Source: JBCBTD01 sp039818825 (lineage in GTDB: Bacteria > Pseudomonadota > Alphaproteobacteria > Geminicoccales > Geminicoccaceae). From it: a DNA stretch of 17,531 nucleotides. The position numbers and the translations under genes are program-made. Shown in pieces: positions 15,744 through 17,531 of this stretch. How positions within the stretch are numbered: the stretch's first letter is position 1; the number at the start of each line of letters is the position of its first letter. A model generated the notes under the pieces. That model saw only the letters and a list, made by a program, of their open reading frames with translations. It was not told where the DNA came from and did no database searches. The stretch lies in NCBI GenBank assembly GCA_039818825.1, contig JBCBTD010000078.1:1-17531 (forward strand). The letters run 5' to 3'.

Positions 15744-16177
15744 CCACGAGCAGTGAAACCGCCTCGCCGCCGAGAGGGAGGTATCGAACGAAGGCGTGTC
15801 AACGGACTTGGCTCGCGAGCCCTGCCCGCGCCAAGCGTACCATCAGGCCCATCCGCGGCCTGACTGGTTCCCAAGTCGAACGACGATGGTGCATCATGCC
15901 GCAACATCTCGTTCAGTCACCGCGGATGAGACGCTAGGGTGAGGACGCCGTCAGTAACGACGACGCGCCAAGCCGAATGGCGGCCCGCAGCACAGGCGAC
16001 CGACCCAACGATGTGGACACCCACCGAAGCTGGCCCGCGACGCGACGCCCCGGAGACGGCGACGAGCTCGGGGGTGGCAGGTTCGAACCCGACCCGCAGG
16101 CCCGACACGAACGGATTGCGGTGCGCGCCGCGGCCACCATCGCCGACAGAAACCGTACATTCAGTGAGCACCGAAAG
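15734..16177. promoter_or_regulatory. Intergenic region between divergent SDR and ligase genes
   Basis: This 444-bp stretch has no gene I can support. It holds the two TGGTGCAyCA palindromes and a TTGACA on the minus strand (15797-15802) with no acceptable -10 at normal spacing. The frame of the downstream ligase is open back to a TAG at 15935-15937, with an ATG at 15977, but the extra codons show no domain and no ribosome binding site. A GGTTCGAACCC sequence at 16079-16089 resembles a tRNA T-loop but has no tRNA around it. Confidence 0.5.
15886..15897. promoter_or_regulatory. Second copy of the palindrome, ATGGTGCATCAT
   Basis: This copy differs by one base from the perfect palindrome at 15732-15743, starting 154 bp away. 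It lies roughly mid-way between the SDR and ligase start codons, where it could act on either promoter or support looping. Confidence 0.4.
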
Positions 16178-17531
16178 ATGAACGCGACGCAAGAAGAACA
16201 ATTCAGCTCGATCGCGCCTGGTGCCGCGTTGATGGAGCCAGGACCGATCGATGGTGGTGGCCGCGAAGGTGCGACGGCGCTCCCGCTGATCGACTTGCGG
16301 GCCTATGCAAGAAGGGACGCCGCGCCAGCGCTGGTGGACGAGCACGGCGCGCTGTCCTTCGCCGAGCTTGCCGATCGGGGCCGTCGCGTCGCCGGACTGC
16401 TCCGCAATGCGGGGCTCGAACCGAGCGACCGGGTGGCATTGATGACCGCCGATCCGCGGGCCGTCATCACGCTGGCACCGGCGGTGGTCCGCGCCGGCAT
16501 GACCCTCGTCGTCATCGATCCCGAGGGCGCCGTCGAGACGGTCGGCCGGGCGCTTCGCACCAGCGACGCGCGGGCGGTCGTAGCCGACGCAGCGCTGTTG
16601 CAGACGCTGTCGACGGAACTGGGGCGGGACCTTCCCGAATGCAGGTGGCGCGTCGGCGAAGTTGCCGGCAAATCCAAAGCCGGTGGGCTGTTGGCGCGTG
16701 CGCTCGGCCGCACCCGCCAGGAGCCGGCGGAGATCTTCGCTGCAGTGGCGGCGGCCGAACCCGACGACACCACCGTCCCGTCGCCGGACGACACCATCCC
16801 GGCGTACGTCATGTTCACCTCCGGATCGACGTCGGCGCCAAAAGGAGTCGTGGTGTCGCGCCGGGCGCTGGCTGCCCACCTCCAAACGCTGAAGCGTGAG
16901 TTGGGGTACGGGCCCGCTTCCAGACTGCTCAACCTCCTGCCGTTCCACCACACCGATGGCCTGATCCACGGTCCGATGATGGCCGCGTTCACCGGCACCA
17001 CACTGGTCCGACCGTTCGTCTTCGCCACCCACCGTCTGGCCGAGCTGAGCGACGTGCTGCGCGACGCCGAGGTCACCCATTTCCTCACCGTGCCGACCAT
17101 CTTGGCCCTGATCCAGCGCCTGCTGAGCGATCAACCCGAGCTGTTCCGAACCGGCCACTTCCGGACCCTGGTGTCGACCGCCGGCGCCCTCGACGTCGGT
17201 CTGTGGGACGACGTCCAACGGACCTTCGGCATCCGCGTCGCCAATCTTTACGGCCTCACCGAAACGGTCAGCGGCGCCGTCTACTGCGGTCCGGGCGACC
17301 ACAGCTGGCGGTTGGGCACCCTTGGCCGACCGATCGACATGGAGATGCGCGTCGTTGACGAGGGCGGCGCCGAGATCGCGGCCGGCCAGCCAGGCGAGCT
17401 GTGGCTGCGCGGCGACAACGTGATGACCGGTTATCTCGGCGACGATGTCGGCACCGCCGCGGTCCTCGACGACGGGTGGTTCCGTACCGGCGACATCGTC
17501 AGGACCGACGGCGATGGCTTCGTCCACTTCG
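16178..17531 (+). CDS. AMP-dependent synthetase/ligase (acyl-CoA synthetase family), 3' partial
   Basis: This is an adenylate-forming enzyme of the acyl-CoA synthetase/NRPS adenylation superfamily, which activates a carboxylic acid with ATP. The frame runs from the ATG at 16178 to the window edge without a stop: 451 residues visible, with the C-terminal small domain missing. Motifs in order: the phosphate loop FTSGSTSAPKGVVVS at 213-227; PFHHTDGLIHGP at 255-266; the A5 motif NLYGLTET at 357-363; GRPIDMEMRVVD at 383-394; GELWLRGDNVMTGYL at 406-420; and the ATP-ribose motif GWFRTGDIVRTDGDGF at 433-448. The first 34 or so residues precede the usual domain start and look disordered. No clear ribosome binding site is seen, so the start is less certain than the gene. 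The substrate (fatty, aromatic or amino acid) cannot be assigned. It is divergent from the SDR. A long open frame on the opposite strand is its antisense shadow. Confidence 0.92.
   Translation, partial: MNATQEEQFSSIAPGAALMEPGPIDGGGREGATALPLIDLRAYARRDAAPALVDEHGALSFAELADRGRRVAGLLRNAGLEPSDRVALMTADPRAVITLAPAVVRAGMTLVVIDPEGAVETVGRALRTSDARAVVADAALLQTLSTELGRDLPECRWRVGEVAGKSKAGGLLARALGRTRQEPAEIFAAVAAAEPDDTTVPSPDDTIPAYVMFTSGSTSAPKGVVVSRRALAAHLQTLKRELGYGPASRLLNLLPFHHTDGLIHGPMMAAFTGTTLVRPFVFATHRLAELSDVLRDAEVTHFLTVPTILALIQRLLSDQPELFRTGHFRTLVSTAGALDVGLWDDVQRTFGIRVANLYGLTETVSGAVYCGPGDHSWRLGTLGRPIDMEMRVVDEGGAEIAAGQPGELWLRGDNVMTGYLGDDVGTAAVLDDGWFRTGDIVRTDGDGFVHF

Noticed and set aside
15797..15802. TTGACA as a -35 box for the SDR gene (minus strand)
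   Set aside because: No TATAAT-like hexamer occurs 16-18 bp downstream, so it may be chance.
15734..15907. 58-codon N-terminal extension of the SDR
   Set aside because: The extension is Arg/Pro/Ser-rich without family similarity. SDRs of this group start just before the LFDLSG segment.
16071..16100. tRNA-like T-loop (GGTTCGAACCC)
   Set aside because: The flanking T-stem has two mismatches on the plus strand, and no D-arm, anticodon arm or acceptor stem could be built on either strand.
15917..17527. 536-codon open frame on the minus strand
   Set aside because: It is antisense to the AMP-dependent ligase, which has all family motifs in order. The minus-strand product is Arg/Gly-rich with no recognisable domain; such shadows are common in GC-rich DNA.

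Overview
This is a GC-rich window (about two thirds G+C by eye). Its gene content is that of a free-living, respiring proteobacterium that feeds on organic acids. It carries two secondary transporters that use periplasmic binding proteins (one TTT, one TRAP), an E. coli-type respiratory D-lactate dehydrogenase, and a pyruvate dehydrogenase complex built on a homodimeric E1. The transporter mix suggests an alphaproteobacterium. The AceE/AceF/lipoyl-E3 gene set is the layout best known from beta- and gammaproteobacteria. I cannot settle the class from sequence alone. No rRNA, tRNA, CRISPR, insertion sequence or phage gene was found.

Layout. (1) 2-2811, plus strand: a 5'-truncated TctA permease with TctB fused at its C-terminus, followed by its TctC-type binding protein. 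(2) 2849-8546, minus strand: lpd, aceF and aceE, a complete pyruvate dehydrogenase operon transcribed aceE to aceF to lpd. The E3 carries its own lipoyl domain. (3) 8843-13820, minus strand: dctP, a fused dctQ-dctM and dld, transcribed in that order towards the PDH genes. (4) 14113-14934, plus strand: a PdhR/LldR-like FCD-family GntR regulator, divergent from dctP across a 292-bp AT-richer region holding a 25-bp direct repeat. (5) 14963-15733, minus strand: a gluconate 5-dehydrogenase-like SDR. (6) 16178-17531, plus strand: the first 451 residues of an AMP-forming acyl-CoA synthetase/ligase that runs off the window. A 444-bp region with two TGGTGCAyCA palindromes separates (5) and (6).

How the genes fit together (inference). 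Regions 2-4 read as one catabolic module. The TRAP transporter imports a small 2-hydroxy or 2-oxo acid, most plausibly lactate. Dld oxidises D-lactate to pyruvate and passes the electrons to quinone. The PDH complex turns pyruvate into acetyl-CoA and NADH. The adjacent GntR protein, related to the known pyruvate/lactate sensors, is the obvious candidate regulator. Spacing suggests two linked transcription units, dctP-dctQM-dld and aceE-aceF-lpd, separated by 296 bp. The TTT system, the SDR and the ligase flank this module with no demonstrable link to it.

Limits. All functional calls come from motifs and remembered family sequences. Transporter substrates, the ligase substrate, promoters and operators are unproven.
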